Positions 35,252 through 44,321 are shown, counted from the stretch's first letter. The stretch: DNA of 64,000 nt from Comamonadaceae bacterium G21597-S1 (GCA_027214345.1 JAPWHR010000004.1:8001-72000); one strand, 5' to 3'. Notes: generated from the letters alone by a model not told the origin. Translations and numbers: made by a program.

Positions 35252-35900
35252 AACCGGCGTTGCGCACGGTGCGGATGCAATCGAGCGGGTCGAGCTTCTT
35301 GCGCAAGCGGCTCACCAGGATGTCCACGGCCCGGGTGTAGATGTCCGCATCGTGGCCGCGCAGATGGTTCAGGATGTCGTCGCGCGACACTACCTTGCCG
35401 CTGTCGCGCGCCAGCAGGGCCAGCAGCGCGAACTCGGTGCTGGTCAGCACCACCGGCTCGCCCTGGCGCAACACGCCGTGCGTGTCCAGGTCCAGTTCCA
35501 GCCCGTCGAACTGCAGGCGCCGGGCGCCGCCGCCCGTGCCGCGCTGGCGCCGCAGGATGGTCTGGATACGCGCCACCAGTTCGCGCGGCTCGAAGGGCTT
35601 GGGCAGGTAGTCGTCGGCGCCCAGTTCGAGCCCGACGACCCGGTCCGTCAATTCACCGCGGGCGGTCAGCATGATGATCGGGATGTCGCTCTCGGCGCGG
35701 ATCGTGCGGCACAACGCGAACCCATCCATCTCGGGCAACATCACATCGAGGATGGCCGCGTCGAACCGGCCCGAACGCAGCAGCGCCAGGCCTTCGCTGG
35801 GGCGGCCCGCCGTGGCCAGGTCCAGCTCGAAACGCCGGAAATACTGGGTCAGCGGCGGACCCAGCCCGGCATCGTCGTCGATCAGCAGGATCCTGGACAT
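35226..35900 (-). CDS. OmpR-family response regulator
   Basis: The 224-residue protein has a receiver domain (ILLIDDDAGLG, AILDVMLPEMDG with the phospho-Asp near 52, and KPFEPRELVARI) and a winged-helix effector (TSTEFALLALLARDSG, RAVDILVSRLRKKLD). It activates or represses promoters as a dimer, often at 10-base direct repeats. Upstream of the Spy-like gene there is such a repeat (36485-36499). The gene lies 36 bases after the Spy-like gene and overlaps the kinase. Confidence 0.93.
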   Translation of the reverse strand: MSRILLIDDDAGLGPPLTQYFRRFELDLATAGRPSEGLALLRSGRFDAAILDVMLPEMDGFALCRTIRAESDIPIIMLTARGELTDRVVGLELGADDYLPKPFEPRELVARIQTILRRQRGTGGGARRLQFDGLELDLDTHGVLRQGEPVVLTSTEFALLALLARDSGKVVSRDDILNHLRGHDADIYTRAVDILVSRLRKKLDPLDCIRTVRNAGYALALGRA

Positions 35901-35936
35901 GCGGCATTGTCACACCGGTGGCGGCCTGTCCTGCGC

Positions 35937-36401
35937 TCAGCCGTGGCCGAACCAGCGGTGGCGCTTCTGCAGATGGTCGCGCAGCTTCTGTTGTTGCTCC
36001 GGACGCAGCGCGTCGAAGAACGCGGCCGTGGCGTCCAGCACGGCCGGCGCCTTGGCCTGGACGGCACCGGTCTTCTCTTCAAGGATCGCCTGTGCGCGGG
36101 CTCGATCGAAGGTCGGCCCGCTGACCAGCGCCTGCAACTCGGCGCGCGGCTCGGTCGTCGAGCCCACCAGGGCCAGTCGCTGCTCGCGCAGCCGCTCGCC
36201 CAGCTGCACCAGCCGCTCGCGCTGGGCCGCATCGAGTTCCAGTTCGCTGCTGACCCGCTCGATCATCTTCTGTGTGTATTTGCTCTCGTATTCGCCGCCC
36301 GCGCGATGGTGGTCGTAGCGGTGGCTGCAGGCCCCGATGCCGCCGAGCACGATGCCGGCACCGAACAGTCCGATCAGGCTGCGTTTGATCCATGGTTTCA
36401 T
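35937..36401 (-). CDS. Spy/CpxP-like periplasmic protein
   Basis: The 154-residue protein has a signal sequence ending in GIGAC-SHR (a lipobox-like site) and an alpha-helical mature part. The LTxxQ-like segments ELDAAQRERLVQLGERL and ALRPEQQQKLRDHLQKRH are present, with the C-terminus WFGHG. CpxP/Spy proteins are chaperones that also damp the Cpx sensor. Its place directly before the OmpR-type regulator and kinase gives a self-contained stress operon. The His-rich start of the mature part (SHRYDHH) and the end could bind metal (inference). Confidence 0.8.
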   Translation of the reverse strand: MKPWIKRSLIGLFGAGIVLGGIGACSHRYDHHRAGGEYESKYTQKMIERVSSELELDAAQRERLVQLGERLREQRLALVGSTTEPRAELQALVSGPTFDRARAQAILEEKTGAVQAKAPAVLDATAAFFDALRPEQQQKLRDHLQKRHRWFGHG

Positions 36402-36484
36402 GATGGTTTCCTTGCGTTGGGGTTGAACATGGCCTTATCGTGCCGGGGGTGCCCGCCGGAGTCCTTTCAGCGCGGTTTCCCTGT

Positions 36485-36499
36485 GTTTCGTTTTGTTTC
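36485..36499. promoter_or_regulatory. 10-base-period direct repeat upstream of the Spy-like operon
   Basis: GTTTC-N5-GTTTC (GAAAC-N5-GAAAC on the Spy strand) lies 84-98 bases upstream of the Spy-like ATG. The geometry equals that of CpxR/OmpR boxes, two half-sites one helical turn apart, so it is a candidate autoregulatory site for the operon's own regulator. Confidence 0.4.
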
Positions 36500-36587
36500 G
36501 CCTGACCGGCCGACGACATCCCGACCCCGCGCGGGGAACTCCCGCGGGGTATCGGGCGTCGTACCGACATCACTGCGAAAGCCCGTC

Positions 36588-37229
36588 ATGCCCGTCATGC
36601 CCGTCAGCCTTGCCCCGTCCCGCCTGACCCGGCGGGCCGTCACCGCCGCCTGCATCGCACTGCCCGCCATCTGGATCGGCGCACGCGCGCAAAACCCTGC
36701 GCGGCGGATCACCCCCCGCCAGACCGAAGGCCCGTTCTATCCACTGCAGATGCCCCGCGACCAGGATTTCAACCTGCTCGAGAACGGTGCGTTGCGGTAT
36801 GCACAAGGACAGCCGACCTGGCTCGAGGGCAGTGTCAGCGATCCCGCCGGTGCACCGGTCGCCGGTGCCCGGGTGGAGATCTGGCAATGCGACGCCGACG
36901 GACACTATGACCACCCCGGCGACGGCGCGCGCTCCGACCGGTCGTTCCAGGGCTTTGGCGCCGTGCTGGCCGACGCCGAGGGGCGATACCGGTTCCGCAC
37001 CATCCGGCCGGTGGCCTACAGCGGCCGCACCCCGCACATCCACGTCAAGGTCCGGCTCGGCGCGCGCGAGTTGCTGACCACGCAGCTGTATGTACAGGGC
37101 GACTCCGGCAATGCCCGGGACTTCCTGTGGCGCAGCCTGCAGGAGGCCGACCGCCAGGCCCTGACGGTGGCGTTCGAACCGGTGTCGGACGGCCTGCGGG
37201 CCCGGTTTCCGATCGTCGTGGCAGCCTGA
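36588..37229 (+). CDS. exported intradiol ring-cleavage dioxygenase-like protein
   Basis: The 213-residue protein has a twin-arginine-like start (SRLTRRAVTAACIALPAIWIG) and a domain resembling the protocatechuate 3,4-dioxygenase beta fold: TEGPFYP, GAPVAGARVEIWQCDADGHY, and TPHIHVKV. The four ferric-iron ligands Tyr, Tyr, His, His are visible in those three segments. Cytoplasmic enzymes of this family open catechol rings; an exported form would act on periplasmic aromatics. The start codon lies in a 9-base tandem repeat, so ATG 36588 and 36597 are both possible. Confidence 0.8.
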   Translation: MPVMPVSLAPSRLTRRAVTAACIALPAIWIGARAQNPARRITPRQTEGPFYPLQMPRDQDFNLLENGALRYAQGQPTWLEGSVSDPAGAPVAGARVEIWQCDADGHYDHPGDGARSDRSFQGFGAVLADAEGRYRFRTIRPVAYSGRTPHIHVKVRLGARELLTTQLYVQGDSGNARDFLWRSLQEADRQALTVAFEPVSDGLRARFPIVVAA

Positions 37230-37290
37230 ACCGGCGCGCGGACCCCACCACCCGCCTGCGCGATCGGCCAGGTGGGCAATGCGGCTCTTG

Positions 37291-37304
37291 TTGACGCAAG
37301 TCAA
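37291..37304 (+). promoter_or_regulatory. FNR/ANR-type box upstream of the thiolase gene
   Basis: TTGAC-GCAA-GTCAA is a perfect palindrome and differs from the FNR consensus TTGAT-N4-ATCAA at one base per half-site. Centred 41.5 bases upstream of an expected start at about 37339, it fits a TGCAAT -10 at 37327-37332. The thiolase ATG is at 37379. Confidence 0.5.
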
Positions 37305-37378
37305 TTCGGCGACGCCACGCAGGCCTTGCAATGGGGCACACTCGGCAGTCTGGACCATTCATTGCAGGAGAAATACCC

Positions 37379-38566
37379 ATGAGCCGAGAAGTCGTCGTCG
37401 TCAGTGCCGTGCGCACCGCCATCGGAACCTTCGGAGGCGGCCTGAAGGACGTGCCGCCATGCACGCTGGCCGCCAGCGTGGTGCGCGAATCCCTGTCGCG
37501 GGCCCAGGTCGAGGGCGAACAGGTCGGCCATGTGGTGTTCGGCCACGTCGTCAACACCGAGCCCCGCGACATGTACCTGTCGCGGGTAGCCGCGCTGGAC
37601 GGCGGCTGCGGCCAGGGCACGCCGGCCTTCAACGTCAACCGCCTGTGCGGCTCGGGCCTGCAGGCCATCGTGTCGGCGGCGCAGGCCATCGCACTGGGCG
37701 ACACCGACATCGCCATCGGCGGCGGCGCCGAGAACATGAGTCGCGCGCCGTATGCCAGCCTGACCAGCCGCTGGGGCAACCGCATGGGCGACGCCAAGAT
37801 GGTCGACATGATGGTGGGCGCCTTGCACGACCCGTTCCACAACATCCACATGGGCGTGACGGCAGAGAACGTAGCGGCCAAGATGGGGATCAGCCGCGAG
37901 GATCAGGACGCGCTGGCCGTGGAAAGCCACAACCGGGCCGAACGCGCGACCCAGGCCGGGTACTTCAAGGAGCAGATCCTGCCCATCGTGCAGAAGACGC
38001 GCAAGGGCGACGTCAGCTTCGATACCGACGAACACTTCCGCGCCGGCTGCACGGCGGCCGACCTGGCCAAGCTCAAGCCCGTGTTCCTGAAGGAAAACGG
38101 CACCGTCACGGCCGGCAATGCGTCGGGCATCAACGACGCGGCCGCCGCCGTGGTGCTGATGGAACGCGCCGTGGCCGAAAAACGCGGGCTCAAACCCATG
38201 GCCCGCCTGGTGGCCTATGCCCATGCCGGCGTCGACCCGAAATACATGGGTATCGGACCGGTGCCGGCGACCCAGAAGGTGCTCGAGAAGGCCGGACTGA
38301 CGATCAAGGACCTGGACGTGATCGAGGCCAACGAGGCCTTCGCCGCACAGGCCTGTGCCGTCATCCGCGACCTGGGACTGGACCCCGCCAAGGTCAATCC
38401 CAACGGCTCAGGCATTTCGCTCGGACATCCGATCGGCGCGACCGGCGCTCTGATCACCGTCAAGGCCTTGTACGAGTTGCAGCGCATCGGAGGCCGATAT
38501 GCGCTGGTGACGATGTGCATCGGCGGTGGCCAGGGTATCGCGGCGGTGTTCGAACGGGTCGCCTGA
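37379..38566 (+). CDS. acetyl-CoA acetyltransferase (thiolase)
   Basis: The 395-residue enzyme is a thiolase of degradative or biosynthetic type: the acylation Cys in NRLCGSGLQAIVSAA near residue 90, the NEAFAAQA His/Asn-type segment near 320, HPIGATGA near 350 and the second Cys in TMCIGGGQG near 380. It condenses two acetyl-CoA or splits acetoacetyl-CoA. Next to an FNR-like box it might be linked to anaerobic carbon storage such as PHB (inference). AGGAGA lies 8 bases before the ATG. It may be cotranscribed with narX, 38 bases downstream. Confidence 0.93.
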   Translation: MSREVVVVSAVRTAIGTFGGGLKDVPPCTLAASVVRESLSRAQVEGEQVGHVVFGHVVNTEPRDMYLSRVAALDGGCGQGTPAFNVNRLCGSGLQAIVSAAQAIALGDTDIAIGGGAENMSRAPYASLTSRWGNRMGDAKMVDMMVGALHDPFHNIHMGVTAENVAAKMGISREDQDALAVESHNRAERATQAGYFKEQILPIVQKTRKGDVSFDTDEHFRAGCTAADLAKLKPVFLKENGTVTAGNASGINDAAAAVVLMERAVAEKRGLKPMARLVAYAHAGVDPKYMGIGPVPATQKVLEKAGLTIKDLDVIEANEAFAAQACAVIRDLGLDPAKVNPNGSGISLGHPIGATGALITVKALYELQRIGGRYALVTMCIGGGQGIAAVFERVA

Positions 38567-38604
38567 CGCGTCGGCTCGCGAGGCTAGTGCCACGCAGGTC
38601 CGTC

Positions 38605-40524
38605 ATGACATCGCAACGGCACTGGAACCTGGGCGCCAAGCTGGCGCTGGTCGCCGTGCCGTTCATGCTGCTGGCCGTGATGACCATCGGCGTAACCTTG
38701 TGGGTATCGTGGCAGCTCGAAGGAGGTGCCGCGGCGGTCAACGAGGCCGGTCGCATGCGCATGCAAGCCTACCGCATGTCCTTGTCGATCAGCACCGGCC
38801 AGCCGCAACGCCTGCGTCTGCAGGCAATGGAGTTTGCCCGTGGCCTCGAGACCCTGCGCGTCGGGGACCCGGAACGCCCCTTGTTCGTCCCGTGGGATGA
38901 CACGGTGCGCGCGCGGTACGCCACGGTGCAACGGGAATGGGGCGAGTACCGCGAGCGCTGGATCACCGGCGGCGCCAGCGACATGCGGTCGCTGCAGGAA
39001 GAAACCGGCCGCTTCGTGGCGGCCATCGACACCTGGGTGCAGAGCATCGAGGCCCATATGTCGCGCTGGACGGCACTGTTGCACCTGGCCCAGCTGTTCA
39101 CGATGGCGCTGGCCGTCGTCGGCACCATGGTGCTGGTCTATGTCGGCTATCTGTTCGTGCTCGAACCGTTGGGGCTGCTCAAGCAGGCGATCGGCCGCAT
39201 CCAGGGCGGCGACTTTTCCGCACGGGTGAATCGCGTCAGCAGCGACGAGTTCGGCACGCTGGCGGACGGCTTCAACGGCATGGCGGCGCACGTACAGTCC
39301 ATGTACCTGACGCTGGAGGCGCGCGTGGCGGAGAAGACGGCCGAACTGCAGGAGAAACGCGAGCGCCTCGAGGCGCTGTACAGCGTCACCAGCCTGGTGG
39401 CCAAGTCCAGCCAACTGCAAGAGCTGACGAACGGATTCGTGCAGCGCCTGCGGAACATTGCCCATGCCGACGCGGTCGCGCTGCGCTGGTCCGACGAAAC
39501 CAATGCCCGCTACCTGATGCTGGCCTCGGAGGGGCTCCCGGCCAGCATGATCGAGGCTGAACACTGCGTCCATGCGGGCGACTGCCACTGCGGTGCGGTG
39601 GACGCCCCGCCCGGCCTGCGCGTGATTCCGATCCGCACCATGGCACCCGCGCGCATGCAGCATTGCCACGCCGCCGGCTTCGAGACCATCGTGTCGATCC
39701 CGATCCGGCTGCACGACCGACTGATGGGCGAGGTCGACCTGTTCTTCCATGCGCTGCATGGCGTCTCGCCATCCGACCGCTCGCTGCTCGAGGCCCTCAC
39801 CGCCCACCTGGCCGCGGCCATGGAGAACATCCGGCTGCACGCACTCGAACGCGAATCGGCCGTGGCCCAGGAACGCGGCTTCATCGCCCGGGAACTGCAC
39901 GACTCGATCGCGCAGTCGCTGGCCTTCCTCAAGATCCAGGTGCAGTTGATGAAGGATGCGCTGGCCCGCCAGGATCCGGCACAGGCGCAAGCCGTGTTGC
40001 AGGAGATCGACACCGGCGTGCGCGAGAGTTATGCCGACGTGCGCGAGTTGCTGGTGCATTTCCGCACCCGGACCAATGCCGAGGACATCGAACCGGCACT
40101 CAAGACCACGCTGCGCAAGTTCGAGCTGCAAAGCCACGTGACCACGCACCTGCACATTGAAGGCAATGGCATGCCGCTGGCGCCGGATGAGCAGGTGCAG
40201 GTCCTGCACATCGTGCAGGAAGCCTTGTCCAATGTGCGCAAGCATGCGCAGGCGCGCCAGGTCTGGCTCGATGTGCGCCAGCGGCCCGGCTGGCGCTTCG
40301 AGATCCGCGACGATGGACATGGATTCGACAGTGCCAGCGGCGGCCATGACGAAACCCATGTCGGGATGCGCATCATGCGCGAACGCGCCGAGCGCATCGG
40401 CGGCGAGCTCGAGGTGCACAGCAGCCCCGGCCGCGGCACCTCGGTGATTCTGAGCTTGCCCGCGGCCCCGGTGTCGCCGCCCCGCTCCGGCACCGCCGCG
40501 AACCGGGCCGCCGTGCCGGCCTGA
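38605..40524 (+). CDS. narX: nitrate/nitrite sensor histidine kinase
   Basis: The 639-residue sensor has two membrane segments (about 12-32 and 166-190) flanking a periplasmic ligand domain with the P-box NEAGRMRMQAYRMSLSI near residue 47. HAMP follows, then a cysteine-rich GAF-like module (C-x5-C-x-C near residue 325 and a further Cys), and a HisKA_3 domain with ARELHDSIAQSLAF (His432). HATPase motifs are HIVQEALSNVRKHA and GMRIMRERAERI. The cytoplasmic nar regulator narL follows, so this is NarX rather than NarQ. The start at ATG 38605 has weak upstream signals. Confidence 0.93.
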   Translation: MTSQRHWNLGAKLALVAVPFMLLAVMTIGVTLWVSWQLEGGAAAVNEAGRMRMQAYRMSLSISTGQPQRLRLQAMEFARGLETLRVGDPERPLFVPWDDTVRARYATVQREWGEYRERWITGGASDMRSLQEETGRFVAAIDTWVQSIEAHMSRWTALLHLAQLFTMALAVVGTMVLVYVGYLFVLEPLGLLKQAIGRIQGGDFSARVNRVSSDEFGTLADGFNGMAAHVQSMYLTLEARVAEKTAELQEKRERLEALYSVTSLVAKSSQLQELTNGFVQRLRNIAHADAVALRWSDETNARYLMLASEGLPASMIEAEHCVHAGDCHCGAVDAPPGLRVIPIRTMAPARMQHCHAAGFETIVSIPIRLHDRLMGEVDLFFHALHGVSPSDRSLLEALTAHLAAAMENIRLHALERESAVAQERGFIARELHDSIAQSLAFLKIQVQLMKDALARQDPAQAQAVLQEIDTGVRESYADVRELLVHFRTRTNAEDIEPALKTTLRKFELQSHVTTHLHIEGNGMPLAPDEQVQVLHIVQEALSNVRKHAQARQVWLDVRQRPGWRFEIRDDGHGFDSASGGHDETHVGMRIMRERAERIGGELEVHSSPGRGTSVILSLPAAPVSPPRSGTAANRAAVPA

Positions 40525-40548
40525 CCCGCCCATCCCGTACGCACGCAC

Positions 40549-41232
40549 ATGTCCGAACAGGCTCCCCGCGCCATCCGCATCCTGGTCGTCGATGACCACA
40601 CCTTGTTCCGGCGCGGCCTGACCGCCCTGCTGTCGCGCACGCCGCACCACCAGGTCGTGGGCGACGCGGCCGACGCCGGACAGGCGCAGCGTCGCGCCGG
40701 CGAGCTGCGGCCCGACCTGATCCTGCTGGACAACCATCTGGGCGGGGTCGACGGAGTTGACGCGATCCCGGCCCTGAAGGAGGCAGCGCCCGGTGCACGC
40801 ATCCTGATGCTCACCGTCAGCGAGGACAGCGACGACCTGGCCACGGCATTGCGCCATGGCGCCGACGGCTACCTGCTCAAGACCATGGAGGGCGATGCAC
40901 TGAGCAATGCCATCGACCGCGCCATGGGTGGTGAGAACGTGATCGCACCCGAGATGACCGGCAAGCTGGTGTCCGCCTATCGCAGCGCCAGCAACGGCCA
41001 GCCGACCGCAGCCGCCGCTGCGCAGCCGGCCTCGCCACTGGAGTCGCTGACACCGCGCGAGATGGACATCCTGCGCGCGATCACGGCCGGCGCCAGCAAC
41101 AAGGAGATCGCACGCCAGCTGTCGATCGCCGAGACCACGGTGAAGATCCACGTCCAGCACATCCTGCGCAAGCTCGATGTGAGTACGCGGGTGCACGCTG
41201 CCGTAATGGCCTCCGAGAGCGGTCTGCTTTGA
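40549..41232 (+). CDS. narL: nitrate/nitrite response regulator
   Basis: The 227-residue protein has a receiver domain with ILVVDDHTLFRRG and phospho-Asp61 in LILLDNHLGG (near the Lys KTMEG), and a LuxR-type HTH (LTPREMDILRAITAGASNKEIA, AETTVKIHVQHILRKL). It follows narX by 24 bases. NarL binds heptamers to regulate nar genes with FNR. Its stop codon lies inside the FNR box of narK1, so the two promoters are packed tightly. Confidence 0.93.
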   Translation: MSEQAPRAIRILVVDDHTLFRRGLTALLSRTPHHQVVGDAADAGQAQRRAGELRPDLILLDNHLGGVDGVDAIPALKEAAPGARILMLTVSEDSDDLATALRHGADGYLLKTMEGDALSNAIDRAMGGENVIAPEMTGKLVSAYRSASNGQPTAAAAAQPASPLESLTPREMDILRAITAGASNKEIARQLSIAETTVKIHVQHILRKLDVSTRVHAAVMASESGLL

Positions 41233-41242
41233 TCCAGATCAA
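41229..41242 (+). promoter_or_regulatory. consensus FNR box of the nar operon
   Basis: TTGAT-CCAG-ATCAA is a perfect FNR/ANR site. It spans the narL stop codon and lies 152 bases before narK1. If it acts as a class II site, transcription would start near 41277, leaving a leader of about 117 bases. The matching -10 at 41265-41270 (AGTAGT) is weak. Confidence 0.7.
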
Positions 41243-41393
41243 ACGCGGGCCAATCAGAGCCCGCAGTAGTTCGTCAGAACGAGGTCGCAGGCCCGGCGTG
41301 TAGTTCGTTTCCCTTGCCCGCACACACCGTCGGAAGGATGGTCTGCGCGGCATGCCCCACCTACAGTGACGGCATGCAACAAGGAGAGATCAC

Positions 41394-42650
41394 ATGACCC
41401 GCAAAGGACAGGCCTTGTCGGTGCTGATCGTCAGCACACTGGCCTTCACCGTCTGCTTCATGGTGTGGATGATGTTCGCCGTCATCGGCATTCCGCTGAA
41501 GAAGACCCTTGGACTCAACGCCACCGAATTCGGCCTGCTGACCGCGATGCCGGTGCTCACCGGCGCCTTGTCCCGCGTGCCGCTGGGCATCTGGACCGAC
41601 AAATACGGCGGGCGCATCGTGATGGCCATCCTGATGGCCGTGACCGTTCCGGCGATCTGGCTGATGGCCTACGCCACGCAGTTCTGGCATTTCCTGGTCA
41701 TCGGCCTGTTCGTCGGCCTGGCCGGCGGCTCGTTCTCGGTCGGAACGCCGTATGTCGCGCGCTGGTTCCCGAAGGCCAACCAGGGTTTCGCGATGGGCGT
41801 GTACGGCGCCGGCAACTCGGGCGCCGCCGTCAACAAGTTCGTCGCCCCCGCCATCCTGGTCGCCTTCGGCTGGACCATGGTACCGCAGGTGTATGCCGCC
41901 ATCATGCTGGGCACGCTGGTGCTGTTCTGGTTCTTCAGCTACAGCGACCCGGCGCATCGGGTGCCGTCGCACGTGACATTCGCCGACCAGCTCAAGATGC
42001 TCAAGAACCCGAAGGTGCTCAAGTACTGCCAGTACTACAGCATCGTGTTCGGCGGCTACGTGGCGCTGAGCCTGTGGATGGTGCAGTATTACGTCGGCGA
42101 ATACGGCATGGACATCCGCGCCGCCGCCCTGCTCGCAGCCTGCTTTGCGCTGCCTGGCGGCGTATTGCGCGCGGTCGGCGGCTGGTTGTCGGACAAATAC
42201 AGCGCCCACGCCGTCACCTGGTGGGTGATGTGGGTGAGCTGGATCTGCCTGTTCCTGCTGTCCTACCCGCAGACCGACTTCACGATCCAGACTGTCGACG
42301 GACCCGCCACGTTCCACATCGGCCTGAACGTCTACGCCTTCACGTTCCTGATGTTCATCCTGGGCATTTCCTGGGCCTTCGGCAAGGCCAGCGTGTTCAA
42401 GTACATCAGCGACGAGTTCCCCGACAACATCGGCACCGTCAGCGGCATCGTCGGCCTGGCCGGCGGCCTGGGCGGCTTCATCCTGCCCATCATGTTCGGC
42501 GCGCTGATGGACCTCACCGGCATCCGCTCGAGCGCCTTCATGCTGATGTACGGCGTGGTCTGGGTCTCGCTGATCTGGATGTACTGGACCGAGGTGCGTC
42601 GCACCGAGCTGATGGGCAAGAACGCCACCGAATTCGCCCTCAACGGCTGA
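41394..42650 (+). CDS. narK1: nitrate/nitrite transporter (NarK1 type)
   Basis: The 418-residue MFS protein has about twelve membrane segments and the nitrate-porter signature GLAGGSFSVGTPYVARWFP near residue 105, with GMGVYGAGNSGAAV after it. NarK1-type carriers are thought to take up nitrate with protons. RBS AAGGAGAG is before the ATG. The second carrier narK2 follows after 15 bases, so the pair would be the two halves seen fused in other denitrifiers. It is likely to be the first gene of the nar operon. Confidence 0.9.
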   Translation: MTRKGQALSVLIVSTLAFTVCFMVWMMFAVIGIPLKKTLGLNATEFGLLTAMPVLTGALSRVPLGIWTDKYGGRIVMAILMAVTVPAIWLMAYATQFWHFLVIGLFVGLAGGSFSVGTPYVARWFPKANQGFAMGVYGAGNSGAAVNKFVAPAILVAFGWTMVPQVYAAIMLGTLVLFWFFSYSDPAHRVPSHVTFADQLKMLKNPKVLKYCQYYSIVFGGYVALSLWMVQYYVGEYGMDIRAAALLAACFALPGGVLRAVGGWLSDKYSAHAVTWWVMWVSWICLFLLSYPQTDFTIQTVDGPATFHIGLNVYAFTFLMFILGISWAFGKASVFKYISDEFPDNIGTVSGIVGLAGGLGGFILPIMFGALMDLTGIRSSAFMLMYGVVWVSLIWMYWTEVRRTELMGKNATEFALNG

Positions 42651-42665
42651 ACCACGAGAACCACC

Positions 42666-44321
42666 ATGACGACTGCAAGCAACACCCCCGCGGCGGTCCC
42701 CGCCGCCAACAGCGGGGCCGACATCGCCGACTGGCGCCCGGAAGACGAATCCTTCTGGGAGAGCACCGGCAAGAAGATCGCCTACCGCAACCTCTGGATC
42801 TCAATCCCTGCGCTGTTGTGCGGCTTCGCGGTCTGGGGCATGTGGGGCATCATCACCGTGCAGATGATGAACCTGGGCTTTCCGTTCAGCCAGGCCGAAC
42901 TGTTCACGCTGACCGCGATCGCCGGCATCTCGGGCGCGACGATGCGTATTCCCGCCTCGTTCCTGATCCGGCTGGCCGGCGGACGCAACACGATCTTTCT
43001 CACCACGTCGATGCTGCTGGCGCCGGCCATCGGCACCGGCATCGTGCTGCAGCATCCGGAATGGCCGTTATGGTCGTTCCAGCTGATGGCCTTGTGGTCG
43101 GGCGTGGGCGGTGGCAACTTCGCCAGCTCGATGTCCAACATCAGCACCTTCTTCCCGAAACGCCTGCAGGGCACGGGCCTGGGCCTCAATGCCGGCCTGG
43201 GCAACTTCGGCGTCACGACGATGCAGATCGTGATTCCGCTGGTGATGACGGTGGGCCTGTTCGGCGCCTTTGGCGGCGAGCCGATGGTGCTGGCCAAGGA
43301 CAGCGGCTGGATCTTCGGCAAGATCCCCGCCGGCACCCAGACCTGGATCCAGAACGCCGGGCTGGCCTGGGTGTTGTCGCTGGTGCCGCTGGGCGCCTTG
43401 TGCTGGTTCGGCATGAACAACCTCAAGACCGTGTCGCCGGCCACCGGCGGGCCGCTCACGGCCTTCGCCAAGATCACCTACCTGTACACGCTGGCCTTCA
43501 TCCCGACCATCGTGATGCTGTATTTCTACCTGCCGGCACCGACCGGGCTGGGGCTGCTGAGCATCTGGGTCGCGATTCCGCTGGACATCATCGCCGCGGT
43601 CACGGTGATGAAGCTGGCCGCCTTCGGCGCGATGAAGGAACAGGTCAAGACGCAGTTCGCCATCTTCAGCAACAAGCACACCTGGTCCATGACCATCCTG
43701 TACATCGTCACCTTCGGCTCTTTCATCGGCTTCTCGATGGCCTTGCCGCTGTCGATGAAGGTGATTTTCGGCATCAGCCACGTGCGTGACGCCGCCGGCG
43801 TGCTGCAACACACGCTGAACAACCCGAACGCGCCGGCCGTACTCGCCTATGCCTGGATCGGTCCCTTCGTCGGCGCGTTGATCCGGCCGGTCGGCGGCTG
43901 GATCTCGGACAAGGTCGGCGGCTCCATCGTCACGCAGTGGATCTCGGCCGTCATGGTCGTGGCCTCGGTGGCCGTGGGCTGGGTCATGCTGCAGGCCTAC
44001 CAGTCGGCCACCCCGGAGCAGTATTTCCTGCCCTTCATGCTGCTGTTCATCGTGTTGTTCGCAGCCAGCGGCATCGGCAACGGATCGACCTTCCGCACCA
44101 TCGGCGTGATCTTCGACCGCCAGCAGGCCGGTCCGGTGCTGGGCTGGACTTCGGCCGTCGCCGCCTACGGTGCCTTCGTCGCCCCGGTGATCATCGGCGA
44201 GCAGATCAAGGCCGGCACGCCGCAGATGGCGATGTACGGCTTCGCCGTCTTCTACGCCTTGTGCCTGGTGCTGAACTGGTGGTTCTACCTGCGCAAGAAC
44301 GCCTACGTGAAGAACCCCTGA
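42666..44321 (+). CDS. narK2: nitrate/nitrite transporter (NarK2 type, antiporter)
   Basis: The 551-residue protein has about 12 membrane segments with a long N-terminal cytoplasmic head (DADWRPEDESFWESTGKKIA, residues 18-37 region) and the nitrate signature GVGGGNFASSMSNISTFFP near residue 140, plus GNGSTFRTIGVIFDR near 470. The second domain family (NarK2) is thought to exchange nitrate and nitrite. It lies 15 bases after narK1 and 52 before narG. Length is longer than NarK1 because of inserted loops. Confidence 0.9.
   Translation: MTTASNTPAAVPAANSGADIADWRPEDESFWESTGKKIAYRNLWISIPALLCGFAVWGMWGIITVQMMNLGFPFSQAELFTLTAIAGISGATMRIPASFLIRLAGGRNTIFLTTSMLLAPAIGTGIVLQHPEWPLWSFQLMALWSGVGGGNFASSMSNISTFFPKRLQGTGLGLNAGLGNFGVTTMQIVIPLVMTVGLFGAFGGEPMVLAKDSGWIFGKIPAGTQTWIQNAGLAWVLSLVPLGALCWFGMNNLKTVSPATGGPLTAFAKITYLYTLAFIPTIVMLYFYLPAPTGLGLLSIWVAIPLDIIAAVTVMKLAAFGAMKEQVKTQFAIFSNKHTWSMTILYIVTFGSFIGFSMALPLSMKVIFGISHVRDAAGVLQHTLNNPNAPAVLAYAWIGPFVGALIRPVGGWISDKVGGSIVTQWISAVMVVASVAVGWVMLQAYQSATPEQYFLPFMLLFIVLFAASGIGNGSTFRTIGVIFDRQQAGPVLGWTSAVAAYGAFVAPVIIGEQIKAGTPQMAMYGFAVFYALCLVLNWWFYLRKNAYVKNP

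Noticed and set aside
37279-38604. Long open frame leading into narX from the thiolase region
   Set aside because: The first ~440 residues are an out-of-frame shadow of the thiolase; only the part from 38605 reads as NarX.
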